DNA of 64,000 bases from positions 6,886,001 through 6,950,000 of the forward strand of contig NZ_AP025343.1 of NCBI RefSeq assembly GCF_021654775.1. The letters are read 5' to 3'. Shown one piece after another: positions 42,696-52,026 of the stretch. The notes under the pieces are model-generated. The model made no database searches, was not told the origin of the DNA, and worked only from the letters and a program-made list of their open reading frames with translations. A program made the translations under genes and the position numbers. The DNA comes from Paenibacillus azoreducens. Its GTDB lineage: Bacteria > Bacillota > Bacilli > Paenibacillales > Paenibacillaceae. Each line of letters starts with the position of its first letter. The stretch's first letter is position 1.

Positions 42696-44575
42696 GTAGG
42701 AGGGGGTGACGAACCCCCGTCCTCTCACACCACCGTACATGCGGGTCCGCATACGGCGGTTCCAAAAGGTTAACAAAGTTCCAAATAACGAGAAAGCAGA
42801 CTTTTCAGCCCTTTCGCTTCCCAATAGGATGTCGGAAGGGCGTTATTCATGTTTCGGGACATTTCCCAAGCTCCTCTGCGGGAGTTGGCCATGATGAAAG
42901 TGGCCCAGTCTGGCACGCCCAAGGCCCGGAGTTCTCGGATACGCGTACGTACTCGCTTCCATTGTTTCCATAGGCACATGCGCAATCTTCTTCGGATCCA
43001 TTTGTCCAATCTCTCGTAGTGTTTCTGGGCTGAGGCCAGACGAAAGTAGCCCAGCCAACCCATCAGATAGCGATTGAGACGAGCAATCCTCTCTTCCATC
43101 GCTATCGGGCGGGTGCGGCTTGTGAGCTCCCGGATCTTCTCCTTCAATCGGTGTATCGTCTTGGGGGCTAGTCGAATCGTAGCCTTCTTGTTCGACAGAA
43201 AACTAAAGCCAAGAAACTTACGGTTCCATGGCCGGTCCACCGCGCTCTTCTCCCGATTCACTTTCAGTTTTAGCTTTCCTTCTACATAGCGTGTCACCGA
43301 CTCCATCACACGCTCTCCTGCTCGTTTACTCGCGACGAAGATATTACAGTCGTCCGCGTAGCGGACAAACCGCAATCCTCTCCGGTGAAGCTCTCGATCC
43401 AGATCGTCCAGCAGGATGTTGGCCAAGAGTGGACTGAGCGGACCACCTTGCGGCGTTCCTTCCTCGGTCTTTTGGCAAACTCCGTTTTCCATCGCTCCGG
43501 CACTCAGGTAAGCTCGGATCAGCTTCAACACTCGCTTGTCCTTCACCTTCCGTGCCACCTTGGCCATGAGCATATCATGATTCACCTGGTCAAAGAACTT
43601 CTCCAGGTCCAGATCTACGACCCATCTTCGGCCGCTTTGGATATAGTGCTGCGCTTGCTTCACTGCGTCATGAGCCCGCTTTCCGGATCTAAAGCCGTAG
43701 CTGTACCACGAAAAGTGAGCATCAAACATCGGATTCATCACTTGTAGAAGCGCTTGCTGGAGGAAGCGGTCCATTACGGTCGGGATACCGAGCAGCCGTA
43801 CGCCGCCTCCGGGTTTGGGGATTTCCACCCGTTTGACTGGCGCCGGCCGGTAGGTTCCCGCCAGAAGTTCGGCTTTCACCGTTTCCCAGTGAGTTTTCAG
43901 GTAAGCTTGTAGCTCGGCTACCGTTACACCGTCCACACCAGGACCTCCTCCGTTTTGGACCACCCGCTTGTAAGCGAGCCGAAGGTTATCTCCTTCGAGC
44001 ATGTTCTCCAGCAGGTCGTTTTGGTCTTCGCGAGAGGAAGGGGCGACTTGTGCCGGTGAAGAGCTCGGCGCTCCAACATACCCTTGCGGCTTCACCGCTT
44101 CTCTCTGCTGGAAGCTCCCTTGCGGGATATTCGGCTGTCTTCGCTTTTCACTCGAACGCATCGGTTTCCTCTCTCCTTTCGGTTCGGCCCTTCCGTTTTC
44201 CGGTGTCCCGTACTCGCGTACTATGGCCTCTGCTGACTCCTGCGGGTTCAGCACAGCCGGAAGGCTGTGGTTACGAAGTGACTTCGCATTTTTTTCTCCC
44301 GCAGGTCTCCCCAGATAAGAACGTCATATTTCCGCCCGCGACCACTGGAGTTTACAGGAATAGCCTTTGGCGGCTTGGGATTTCGTTGTGTGAAGGCAAC
44401 TCATCCGGCTATCCCTGCCTCGAATCCAGTTCGTGTACCTTGGCCCGTGCTTTTGCCTCCGGCTTCCTTCAGATTCTGCCTCGCGACAGACACCCTTGCC
44501 CTTGGCTAACGGTAGGCGCTCGCCAGCCCCCGTTCAGGACTTTCACCCTAGAGATGACGCCCATGCTGGGCGTAC
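42696..44575 (-). mobile_element. Complete group II intron (probably bacterial class C)
   Basis: The 5' end on the minus strand reads GTACGCCCAGCATGGGCG (from 44575), a slight variant of the usual GUGYG start, followed by TCTAGGGTGAAAGTCC, a typical domain I segment. The 3' part has a domain V hairpin (minus strand ACCGCCGTATGCGG-ACCC-GCATGTACGGTGGT, about 42728-42763) and a short domain VI (CGGGGGTTCGTCACCCCC), ending at CCTAC near 42696. The 1.88-kb intron carries one maturase. Its 5' junction lies just after a terminator stem and T run, as is usual for class C introns. Ends are accurate to a few bases. Confidence 0.8.
42770..44254 (-). CDS. ltrA: Group II intron reverse transcriptase/maturase
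   Basis: A 494-residue intron-encoded protein with reverse transcriptase blocks (NGGGPGVDGVTVAEL, PKPGGGVRLLGIPTVMDR, the YADD catalytic motif in FVRYADDCNIF, TPQGGPLSPLLANILLDDLD) and a C-terminal maturase (X) domain (MGWLGYFRLASAQKHYERLDKW). No HNH endonuclease follows, so mobility would use another priming route. The frame is intact and the stop lies just before domain V, as expected for a domain IV ORF. It may start further in than 44254, since the first 75 residues are low complexity. Confidence 0.93.
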   Translation of the reverse strand: MLNPQESAEAIVREYGTPENGRAEPKGERKPMRSSEKRRQPNIPQGSFQQREAVKPQGYVGAPSSSPAQVAPSSREDQNDLLENMLEGDNLRLAYKRVVQNGGGPGVDGVTVAELQAYLKTHWETVKAELLAGTYRPAPVKRVEIPKPGGGVRLLGIPTVMDRFLQQALLQVMNPMFDAHFSWYSYGFRSGKRAHDAVKQAQHYIQSGRRWVVDLDLEKFFDQVNHDMLMAKVARKVKDKRVLKLIRAYLSAGAMENGVCQKTEEGTPQGGPLSPLLANILLDDLDRELHRRGLRFVRYADDCNIFVASKRAGERVMESVTRYVEGKLKLKVNREKSAVDRPWNRKFLGFSFLSNKKATIRLAPKTIHRLKEKIRELTSRTRPIAMEERIARLNRYLMGWLGYFRLASAQKHYERLDKWIRRRLRMCLWKQWKRVRTRIRELRALGVPDWATFIMANSRRGAWEMSRNMNNALPTSYWEAKGLKSLLSRYLELC

Positions 44576-44577
44576 TT

Positions 44578-44623
44578 AAAAAAACAAGGACGCTGCCCCG
44601 ACACGGGGACGTCCTTGTTTATA
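44578..44623 (-). terminator. Terminator of the ABC exporter operon, intron target site
   Basis: On the minus strand AAACAAGGACGTCCCCG pairs with CGGGGCAGCGTCCTTGTTT, followed by T residues and then, within two bases, the intron 5' end. The 44255-44669 gap is this terminator plus the intron domain I-IV region. Confidence 0.85.
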
Positions 44624-44669
44624 GGCCGGCTGATTGCCGCATTCTGCTTCTTTCCTTGCTGCACGCGGT

Positions 44670-46550
44670 TTATCCCGCCTCCTGCACGTTCCCCCCAGTA
44701 AACTGGCTGTTGTACAGATCGGCATAGAAACCGCCTTCGGCCAGCAATTCTTCATGCGTACCCTGTTCAATGACGCTGCCGTTATTCATGACCAAAATCA
44801 AATCGGCATCACGAATCGTGGACAAGCGATGCGCAATGACAAAGCTGGTTCGACCTTTCATCAGCCCGTTCATCGCTTTTTGGATGTAAATCTCCGTCCG
44901 TGTATCCACGCTGCTTGTCGCTTCATCGAGGATCAGGATGGCCGGATCGGCCAAAATCGCCCGGGCAATGGTAAGCAGCTGCTTTTGCCCCTGCGAAATA
45001 TTCGAAGCTTCTTCATTCAGTACGGTGTTGTAACCATCGGGCAGGGTGCGGATGAAATGATCCGCATGTGCGGCCTTCGCTGCCTGGATGACTTCCTCAT
45101 CGGTAACACCGCTGCGTCCGTATGCGATGTTTTCCTTGATCGTACCGTTGAAAAGCCAGGTGTCCTGGAGTACCATACCGAAAATACTGCGCAGATTGCT
45201 GCGCTTCATCTCCGTGATGTTCACCCCGTCAATGGTAATGGCTCCGTCACTCAGCTCGTAGAAACGCATCAACAGGTTGATCAGCGTCGTTTTGCCGGCG
45301 CCGGTCGGGCCGACGATCGCAATGGTCTGGCCTGGTTTGACGTCGATGTTCATGTCTTCGATCAGGGTTTCGCCTTCTTTATAACCAAACTTCACATGCT
45401 CAAAGCTTACCGAGCCCTTCGGCTCTTCCAGAACAACCGGTTCCGCTGCTTCAGGCACTTCTTCTTGTTCGTCCAACAGTTCGAAAACGCGTTCGGCGGA
45501 AGCTATGGTAGATTGAATGATATTGGCGATGTTCGCCGTTTGCATGATCGGTTGGGTAAACTGTCTGGCATATTGGATAAATGCCTGCACGTCCCCGATA
45601 GTGATGGTTTTATGGGTTACGAAAATCCCGCCGACAACGCAGACCAGCACATAACCGATGTTGCCGATAAAAGACATCATCGGCATGATCAAGCCGGAAA
45701 TAAACTGGGCTCTCCAGCCCGAGTTGTACAGTTTATCGTTAATTTCGTTAAACGCGGCCATCGATTCGTCTTCACGCCCGAAGGCTTTGACGATTTGGTG
45801 GCCGGTATACATTTCTTCGACATGCCCGTTCAGTCGGCCGAGTGAACTCTGCTGGCCCATAAAATGCTTCTGAGAACGCGAAGCGATCATCCGGATGACG
45901 ATAAAGCTCAGCGGCAGCGTCACGATCAGAATCAGCGTCAGCCACGGGCTGATCGTGAGCATCATGACGATGACCCCAACCAGGGTCACGATGGAGGTGA
46001 TCAGCTGCGTCAAGCTTTGCTGAAGCGTCGTGCTGATATTGTCCACGTCGTTGGTCGCGCGGCTGAGAATTTCGCCATGCGTTCTCGAATCGAAATATTT
46101 CAGCGGCAGCCGCGACAGCTTGCGGTTGATCTGCTCGCGCATGTCGTACACGACCCGCTGCGCTACGCCCGCCATCAGATATTGCTGGAAATAGCTGAAA
46201 ACTGCGCTGAATAGATATAAGCCGATCAACTTCAACAAAATTTGCGTAATATAATCAAAATCAATCGCCGCCCCCGGCACATCCTGCTTTATCGCCATGA
46301 TGCCTTCAAACAGCTTGGTCGTGGCTTCACCCAAAATTTTCGGGCTTAAAATGCTGAACACGGTACTGAGAATCGCCATCAGGAAAATGACGGCAAGCGT
46401 AACCCGGCGCGGCCGTAAATACCCCAAAAGCCTTTTCAATGAACCTTTGAAATCCTTCGCCTTCTCCGCAGGCATCATTTGCCCGGGATGGCCGCCGGGA
46501 TGGCGCGGTCCGGGAGGACGGCCTCCGGCATGCTTTCTTTCCTCGCTCAT
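44670..46550 (-). CDS. ABC exporter subunit 2 (heterodimeric multidrug type)
   Basis: A 626-residue half transporter: a Gly/Pro/His-rich N-terminal tail (GGRPPGPRHPGG), six membrane helices, then a nucleotide-binding domain with Walker A GPTGAGKTT, signature ISQGQKQL and Walker B ILILDEATSSVD. The catalytic Glu is present, so this subunit carries the active ATP site. The start overlaps the stop of the partner gene by four bases (ATGA). It is probably a BmrCD/YfiBC/YheIH-type multidrug exporter; substrates are not known. Confidence 0.94.
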   Translation of the reverse strand: MSEERKHAGGRPPGPRHPGGHPGQMMPAEKAKDFKGSLKRLLGYLRPRRVTLAVIFLMAILSTVFSILSPKILGEATTKLFEGIMAIKQDVPGAAIDFDYITQILLKLIGLYLFSAVFSYFQQYLMAGVAQRVVYDMREQINRKLSRLPLKYFDSRTHGEILSRATNDVDNISTTLQQSLTQLITSIVTLVGVIVMMLTISPWLTLILIVTLPLSFIVIRMIASRSQKHFMGQQSSLGRLNGHVEEMYTGHQIVKAFGREDESMAAFNEINDKLYNSGWRAQFISGLIMPMMSFIGNIGYVLVCVVGGIFVTHKTITIGDVQAFIQYARQFTQPIMQTANIANIIQSTIASAERVFELLDEQEEVPEAAEPVVLEEPKGSVSFEHVKFGYKEGETLIEDMNIDVKPGQTIAIVGPTGAGKTTLINLLMRFYELSDGAITIDGVNITEMKRSNLRSIFGMVLQDTWLFNGTIKENIAYGRSGVTDEEVIQAAKAAHADHFIRTLPDGYNTVLNEEASNISQGQKQLLTIARAILADPAILILDEATSSVDTRTEIYIQKAMNGLMKGRTSFVIAHRLSTIRDADLILVMNNGSVIEQGTHEELLAEGGFYADLYNSQFTGGNVQEAG

Positions 46551-48283
46551 GCGATCTCCTCCTCCGACAGCTGCGAGGATACGATTTCACGGTATACGTC
46601 GCAGGTTTCCATCAACTCGCGGTGTTTGCCGATCCCGGCAATCCGGCCTTCATCGAGCACGATAATCCGGTCCGCATCCATCACCGTGCTGGCCCGCTGC
46701 GCTACGATCAGCACGGTCGCATCGGCCGTCACTTCCTTCAGGGCAGTCCGCAGCTTCGCATCCGTTTTGAAATCAAGCGCGGAGAAGCTGTCATCAAAAA
46801 CATAGATCTCCGGTTTTCTGACCAGCGCGCGCGCAATGGACAAGCGCTGTTTCTGACCTCCGGATACGTTGGTTCCGCCTTGGGAAATCTCCGATTGAAA
46901 ACCGTCTTTCATTTTGGAGATAAACTCGGTGGCCTGCGCAATTTCCGCAGCCTGGCGAAGTTCCTCATCGGTCGCATCCGACTTGCCGTAACGAAGATTG
47001 TCCGCAATCGTCCCTGTAAACAGAACGGCCTTTTGCGGAACATAGCCGATTTTGGCCCGCAGTTCCTCTTGAGTCAGCTCCTTGACATCAACGCCGTTCA
47101 CCTTGACGCTGCCGGAGTCCACGTCATAAAAACGCGGAATCAGGCTGAGCAGCGTCGATTTGCCGGAGCCGGTCCCGCCGATGATGGCCGTTGTCTCGCC
47201 CGGGGAAGCGCTGAAGCTAATATGGCGAATCGCCGGTTGCTCGGCTCCCGGGTAGCTGAACGTCACATCCCGGAATTCCAGATAACCGCGCTCCTTCCCG
47301 CCTTTGCTTACGGATGCCGATTGGGCAGGATCAACGATTTGCGGCTCCATGTCAAGCACCTCGTTGATCCGGACTGCCGAAGCGGAGGCGCGTGGAACCA
47401 TGACGAAAATCACCGATACCATAATCAGCGAAAACATGATTTGCATCGCGTATTGAATAAATGCCATCAAGTCCCCGACTTGCATACTTCCGTTTTCGAT
47501 CCGGAAACCGCCGAACCAGACGATGGCGATCGTCGAGAAATTCATGACAAGCATCATGATCGGCATCATGGCCGCCATAATTTTATTGACTTTGACCGCT
47601 GTTTGCGTCAAATCATAGTTTGCTTCATTAAACCGTTTCTGCTCATGCTCAATCCGGTTGAAAGAGCGGATGACGCGAATGCCGGTCAAATTTTCGCGCA
47701 GGACCCGGTTCAGTTTATCCAGCTTGACCTGCATCGCCTTAAACAGCGGCAATCCTTTGCTGGCAATCAGGAAGATCGCTCCAGCCAGCACCGGAACGAT
47801 AACGACGATAACCAGGGAAAGCTTCGCATCTTTGGATACGGCCATAATAATCCCGCCGATACACATCATCGGCGCACTGATCATCATGCGCAGAATCATG
47901 GTCAAAACTTGCTGCATCTGCGTGATATCATTGGTCGTACGAGTGATAAGCGATGCTGTTCCGAGCTTGTCGAATTCCTGCAAAGAGAAATTTTGCACAT
48001 GCTGGAACACGCGGCTGCGCAAATTTTTGGCGAATCCGCCCGCAACCTTGGCGGACAGATAGCTCGCGCCAATGGAGCAAAAAACGCCCCCTAAAGCAAC
48101 CAGCAGCATAAAACCGCCGATTTTCCATATATAAGGGATGTCACCGTTGATAATGCCTTTATTCACGATGTCGGACATTAAAGTAGGCAAGTACAAATCC
48201 GACATCGATTGGAAGAATACAAGTACAAACACAAACAGGATCAACATCCGGTATGGTTTTAAATTCCGGAATAATTTCAGCAT
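46547..48283 (-). CDS. ABC exporter subunit 1 with degenerate ATP site
   Basis: A 578-residue half transporter with six helices and an ATPase domain: Walker A GGTGSGKST, signature VSGGQKQRL, Walker B IYVFDDSFSALD. The residue after the Walker B Asp is Asp instead of the catalytic Glu. This degenerate-site arrangement is known from heterodimeric exporters such as BmrCD and TM287/288. GGAGGGGG precedes ATG 48283, which overlaps the MarR stop by seven bases. Order MarR-ABC-ABC implies one transcript. Confidence 0.94.
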   Translation of the reverse strand: MLKLFRNLKPYRMLILFVFVLVFFQSMSDLYLPTLMSDIVNKGIINGDIPYIWKIGGFMLLVALGGVFCSIGASYLSAKVAGGFAKNLRSRVFQHVQNFSLQEFDKLGTASLITRTTNDITQMQQVLTMILRMMISAPMMCIGGIIMAVSKDAKLSLVIVVIVPVLAGAIFLIASKGLPLFKAMQVKLDKLNRVLRENLTGIRVIRSFNRIEHEQKRFNEANYDLTQTAVKVNKIMAAMMPIMMLVMNFSTIAIVWFGGFRIENGSMQVGDLMAFIQYAMQIMFSLIMVSVIFVMVPRASASAVRINEVLDMEPQIVDPAQSASVSKGGKERGYLEFRDVTFSYPGAEQPAIRHISFSASPGETTAIIGGTGSGKSTLLSLIPRFYDVDSGSVKVNGVDVKELTQEELRAKIGYVPQKAVLFTGTIADNLRYGKSDATDEELRQAAEIAQATEFISKMKDGFQSEISQGGTNVSGGQKQRLSIARALVRKPEIYVFDDSFSALDFKTDAKLRTALKEVTADATVLIVAQRASTVMDADRIIVLDEGRIAGIGKHRELMETCDVYREIVSSQLSEEEIA

Positions 48284-48777
48284 GATTCTCCCGTTCCCCC
48301 TCCACATAGATCCGTTTTGGATTCATAGTAGGTGTAGGCTTTGGTCAGCAAATCAGCAAGCCGATTGCCCTCCCCTTCACCCAGATAAGCGACCAGGCCT
48401 GCGAAGGACTCTAACGTGGAATCTACAGCTTTTTGCACCACTTCTTCGCCTTCTTTCGTCAGGCTGATCCGGACCACCCGGCGGTCCGCTTCATCCATCG
48501 TTCGCTCCACCCAATTTTTCTTCTCCAGTCCCTTGATGAGCTGGGTTACGGTAGGCGACGTGACGCGTAAAATATGGCTGATCTCCGAAACCATCAGGCC
48601 GGATGAGCCGGATTCGACGCTTTTTCTTATCGTGAATAATAGACCGAGCTCACTCATCTTGACCCCTTCGATTTTGCGCTGGCGAAACTCGGCTTTGTTA
48701 AAACGCATGGTGGCCTGCATCAGCTTCAGAGCCGTACTTTGGCCAGTGGATGGCTCATCATTCATCCAGGGTTGCAT
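48277..48777 (-). CDS. MarR family transcriptional regulator
   Basis: A 166-residue winged-helix regulator with MSELGLLFTIRKSVESGSSGLMVSEISHILRVTSPTVTQLIKGLEKKNWVER in the DNA-binding region cut into the usual helices, then DRRVVRISLTKEGEE. It is the first gene of the exporter operon and overlaps the first transporter gene, so it likely represses its own operon and is released by the exported compounds. The start is uncertain: ATG 48777 has AAGG seven bases away, ATG 48765 has GGAG twelve bases away, and ATG 48822 lacks a ribosome site. Confidence 0.9.
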   Translation of the reverse strand: MQPWMNDEPSTGQSTALKLMQATMRFNKAEFRQRKIEGVKMSELGLLFTIRKSVESGSSGLMVSEISHILRVTSPTVTQLIKGLEKKNWVERTMDEADRRVVRISLTKEGEEVVQKAVDSTLESFAGLVAYLGEGEGNRLADLLTKAYTYYESKTDLCGGGTGESC

Positions 48778-48950
48778 CTCCTTTCCTTCACTTGTCATGA
48801 CGCAGCAATGGGTCATTCCCACAAAACTTAGAAACTTAGTTATATGATTTATTAATTAGTACGCCTAATTATATTCCTTCCCGAAAATCTATGTCAAATC
48901 TTCCATATAGGAAGCCCTGTTTCTTGACCAAAATACACCCAATCCCTTAA

Positions 48951-49850
48951 TTAATCGCCTACTCCTTCCTCCATCAAGATGCTTTTGGTGAAAGAAATCC
49001 ACTCCCGCGCCGCAAATGAAAGATAACGGTCCTTGCGCCAAATCATGCCGAGCTGCCACGGAATGGAAGGATCAATGAGCGGTAAAATCCGGATACGCTG
49101 CTGATCGAGCTCACGGCAAATCGTTTCCGGCAGCAGCGCGATGCCCAAGTTGGCCGCCACCATGCCGCTGATCAAATCCCACTGCGAACTTTCATATATA
49201 ATCCGGGGCTGAAAACCGACGCGGACGCATTCGGTAATGATCCGGTCATGCAGCGCGAAATCCTCGCGAAACAGCACGAAGTTCTCATCGGCAAGCTCCG
49301 CGAGCGGTACCGCATCATGACCGCATAACCGGTGGGAAGGATGGACGAGCAGCATCAGGTTCTCCCTTACAAATGAAAAATAGTGGAACAAGTCGTCTTC
49401 GGTCGGCAGAACCGCCACTCCGACATCAAGCAGCCCGCTCTCGACGTCCTTCTCTACCTTTTTGGCGCCGTCCTCGAACACCTGCATGGTCACCTGCGGG
49501 TATTTATGATGAAATTGGCCGATGACTTCCGGAAAAAAGCTTGCGCCGACCATCGGCGGCAATCCCAGCCGGATATGCCCCTTTTGCAAATGTTTCAGAT
49601 CGCCCAATTCGGCGGACAAGCTCTGGAAAGCTTTCACGATCGGCTGCGCCTGCTCATATATGATTTGTCCGGCATCCGTAAGCTCGATTTTTTTGTTGGA
49701 ACGGTCAAAAAGCGTTACGCCAAGCTCTTCCTCGATGTGACGTATCGTCTTGCTGATCGTCGGCTGGGTGATATATAACGTTTCTGCAGCCTTCGTGAAA
49801 CTTTGCAGCCGCGCTACCTCCATAAAATACTGCAAATGCCGAATATCCAT
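48951..49850 (-). CDS. LysR family regulator, CidR-like
   Basis: A 299-residue LysR-type regulator. The N-terminal winged helix is DIRHLQYFMEVARLQSFTKAAETLYITQPTISKTIRHIEEELG in segments. A periplasmic-binding-like effector domain follows (residues 90-295). It is divergent from a cidAB pair, the same arrangement as Bacillus ywbI-ywbHG and staphylococcal cidR-cidABC, where the regulator activates in response to acetate or pyruvate overflow. ATG 49850 is preferred (eight bases after GGAG); GTG 49853 directly precedes it. Confidence 0.9.
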   Translation of the reverse strand: MDIRHLQYFMEVARLQSFTKAAETLYITQPTISKTIRHIEEELGVTLFDRSNKKIELTDAGQIIYEQAQPIVKAFQSLSAELGDLKHLQKGHIRLGLPPMVGASFFPEVIGQFHHKYPQVTMQVFEDGAKKVEKDVESGLLDVGVAVLPTEDDLFHYFSFVRENLMLLVHPSHRLCGHDAVPLAELADENFVLFREDFALHDRIITECVRVGFQPRIIYESSQWDLISGMVAANLGIALLPETICRELDQQRIRILPLIDPSIPWQLGMIWRKDRYLSFAAREWISFTKSILMEEGVGD

Positions 49851-49900
49851 CACACTGACTCCTTCCTAAACAGAATATTTGATATATCTATAGAAAAAAG

Positions 49901-49915
49901 GAATGATCATCATTC
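49901..49915. promoter_or_regulatory. Dyad between cidR-like and cidA, probable regulator site
   Basis: GAATGAT-C-ATCATTC is a perfect 15-bp palindrome flanked by A and T runs (AAAAAG / CTTTTT) that extend the symmetry. It lies midway in the divergent intergenic region, 51 bp from the LysR start and 71 bp from cidA. Likely LysR site; not proven. Confidence 0.55.
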
Positions 49916-49985
49916 TTTTTATTCATTTTACTCATGAAAACAATTGATGTAAAATTTTCATTAACAATGAAAGGAGAGAGTCCCT

Positions 49986-50360
49986 GTGAGGAATATGATC
50001 AAAGGAACGGTGCAGGTTGCGGCACTTATGGCCTTTACCCTGCTGATGAATAAACTCGCCGGTCTTTTGCATCTGCCGATACCCGGCAGCATTCTGGGGA
50101 TTATCGTGTTATTCATTCTACTCGAAACCCGTATTGTCCGCCTGGAATGGATCGATCTCGGCGCCAGCTGGCTGCTTGCAGAACTGCTGCTTTTCTTTAT
50201 TCCGGCGGCGGTCGGCGTCATGAAATACATTCCCATGCTGGAGAGCGACGGTGTCCGCATTCTGATCGTTGTCATTTTTAGCACTTTCATCGTCATGGCC
50301 AGCTCGGGGCTGCTTGCATCCCGGATTGCCAAACAAAGAGAACGGAGGATTTCACGATGA
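49986..50360 (+). CDS. cidA: CidA/LrgA family holin-like protein
   Basis: A 124-residue protein with four membrane helices, of the CidA/LrgA family of holin-like proteins that affect murein hydrolase export and metabolite transport. Recognisable words are LLHLPIPGSILGIIVLFILL and FFIPAAVGVMKY, and the basic C-terminus is SRIAKQRERR. The start is GTG at 49986, nine bases after AAGGAG. It overlaps cidB by four bases. The divergent LysR gene is its likely activator. Confidence 0.92.
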   Translation: MRNMIKGTVQVAALMAFTLLMNKLAGLLHLPIPGSILGIIVLFILLETRIVRLEWIDLGASWLLAELLLFFIPAAVGVMKYIPMLESDGVRILIVVIFSTFIVMASSGLLASRIAKQRERRISR

Positions 50361-51037
50361 TCGGGTTTTTATGCTTACTCGCAACACTCGGCATTTACGC
50401 TGTTTCCAAACGCGTGTATGCCAAACGGCGCAAGGTGTATCTTTCGCCGCTGCTCGTTACGCCCATCGTCGTTATCTTTATTTTGATCTGGGCGAAGATT
50501 CCTTATGAAACCTATAACGATGGGGGCAAATGGCTAAGCAGTTTGCTGCAGCCGGCCACTGTCGCTTTTGCAGTGCCTTTGTACAAAAACTTCAAGGTAC
50601 TTAAAAAGCACGCCACCGAAATTATCGTCAGCGTGCTTGCAGGCTCGTGTATTGCCATGATCTCGTCGGCCTTTTTGGCAAAATGGCTGCATCTGAGTTC
50701 ATCGCTTGTCACAAGCATGATTCCGCGGTCCGTTACAACGCCGATCGCCATGAACGTATCGCAGGTTATCGGCGGCGTTCCGAACATTACGGCCGTATTT
50801 GTCATCATCACCGGCCTGCTCGGTTCCATTATCGGACCAATGGTACTGCGTATGTTTAAAATCGAAAATGACGTGGCCCGCGGCATCTTGTTCGGCACCA
50901 GCTCTCACGGTACGGGAACCTCGAAGGCGTTCGAGCTCAGCTCCCTGTCGGGTACCATCTCGAGCATCTCGATGATTCTGGCCGCGCTGTTTACCCTTGG
51001 CGTCGCGCCGTTAATCATGAACGTATTGATACACTAA
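50357..51037 (+). CDS. cidB: CidB/LrgB family membrane protein
   Basis: A 226-residue integral membrane protein of the LrgB/CidB family (Bacillus YwbG, PftB related). Family words are KWLSSLLQPATVAFAVPLY, PRSVTTPIAMNVSQVIGG and GILFGTSSHGTGTSKAFEL. Related pairs in Bacillus (PftAB) transport pyruvate, so a pyruvate or acetate overflow role is as likely as a lysis role. GGAGG stands before the ATG, and ATGA overlaps the cidA stop. The 3' end overlaps that of the convergent oxidoreductase by four bases, leaving no room for a terminator. Confidence 0.93.
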   Translation: MIGFLCLLATLGIYAVSKRVYAKRRKVYLSPLLVTPIVVIFILIWAKIPYETYNDGGKWLSSLLQPATVAFAVPLYKNFKVLKKHATEIIVSVLAGSCIAMISSAFLAKWLHLSSSLVTSMIPRSVTTPIAMNVSQVIGGVPNITAVFVIITGLLGSIIGPMVLRMFKIENDVARGILFGTSSHGTGTSKAFELSSLSGTISSISMILAALFTLGVAPLIMNVLIH

Positions 51038-52026
51038 CATTCCGTAACATTGCTGATGCGGACCGGCTGGCCGGAAACGGCCGACTTCAGCGCGGCGCAG
51101 GTAACGGCCTGCGTCCGGAAAGCATCGGCATAATCAGACTTGATCCGGGAGCGGTCACCCGTGCGCAGCGCATGGAGGAAAGCTTCCGTTTCTTTTACAT
51201 AGGGATTGGCTTGCTCGCGGTACTCTGTCTGTTCATCCGGACGCGCGAAGCGCACCCGTTTCATATCCCAATCCAGCACCCCCTGATCCGTATAGAAGGT
51301 CAGCCCGATATCGGTTAGATCCGTTCCTCCGGCCAACGCGCAGGTATTGGAAATATTGGCGACAAGCCCGCTGGCCAGCTTGAGCGTGACCGTACCCACG
51401 TCGGCTACCTCCATGTCCTCTACCTGTTCATGTTTGATACGGTTTCCGTAAAGCGCATACACTTCTTCCACCTCGCCGGCCAGATAACGAAGCAAATCCA
51501 CCAAATGCGTTGTCTGCTCGATAAACTGCCCGCCCGATCCATTTTGCCGCCGCCACCAGGATACGCCTGGCATGCTGTCCATCCAGCGTCCGAGCATCAT
51601 GCCTGTTCGCTGCTGCTGCAGCAGATCTTTCAGCTTGCCAATGCTTGACTGATAACGAAAATGATACCCGACAGAGGTGAGCAGCCGGGCGTCGCCAATC
51701 TGTTTCATTAAAACAGATGGTAGTTCGGTATCCAATCCAAGCGGTTTTTCCACCAAAAACGGGATGCGGCGCCGGATCAATTCCTCTTCAATAGGCCCGT
51801 GCGACATGGGAGGCACACAAATGTACACCGCATCGAGTCGCTCCTTATCCAGCATCGTGATTAAATCTCCGTAACCTGCAGCGCCATACGGCAAAGCTAT
51901 CCGCTCCGCCTTTTCCGCGCTTGTTCCGAGAAAAGCTTTTACTTTCACGCCTTCCGCTCCCGCAAGGTTGCCGGCATGCACCTTGCTAAACCAGCCTGTC
52001 CCGATAATCCCGATCTGAAGCATCAT
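51034..52026 (-). CDS. Gfo/Idh/MocA family oxidoreductase
   Basis: A 330-residue NAD(P)-dependent sugar or inositol dehydrogenase-like protein. The Rossmann loop is IGIIGTGWFSKVHAGNL, and the EKPLGLD motif (LVEKPLGLD) carries the catalytic Lys. The C-terminal alpha/beta domain includes GGQFIEQTTHLVDLLRYLAG with its conserved histidine. The substrate cannot be assigned and no sugar genes lie nearby. The ATG at 52026 follows GAAGGGGTGGG. Confidence 0.9.
   Translation of the reverse strand: MMLQIGIIGTGWFSKVHAGNLAGAEGVKVKAFLGTSAEKAERIALPYGAAGYGDLITMLDKERLDAVYICVPPMSHGPIEEELIRRRIPFLVEKPLGLDTELPSVLMKQIGDARLLTSVGYHFRYQSSIGKLKDLLQQQRTGMMLGRWMDSMPGVSWWRRQNGSGGQFIEQTTHLVDLLRYLAGEVEEVYALYGNRIKHEQVEDMEVADVGTVTLKLASGLVANISNTCALAGGTDLTDIGLTFYTDQGVLDWDMKRVRFARPDEQTEYREQANPYVKETEAFLHALRTGDRSRIKSDYADAFRTQAVTCAALKSAVSGQPVRISNVTEC

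Noticed and set aside
44050..44727. Plus-strand frame of 225 codons across the intron 5' region
   Set aside because: It crosses the intron RNA domains and the ABC terminator and has no coding features.
46622..48094. Open frame of 490 codons opposite the first ABC exporter gene
   Set aside because: The ABC gene is certain from its Walker and signature motifs; the opposite frame has low-complexity His/Arg/Asp composition.
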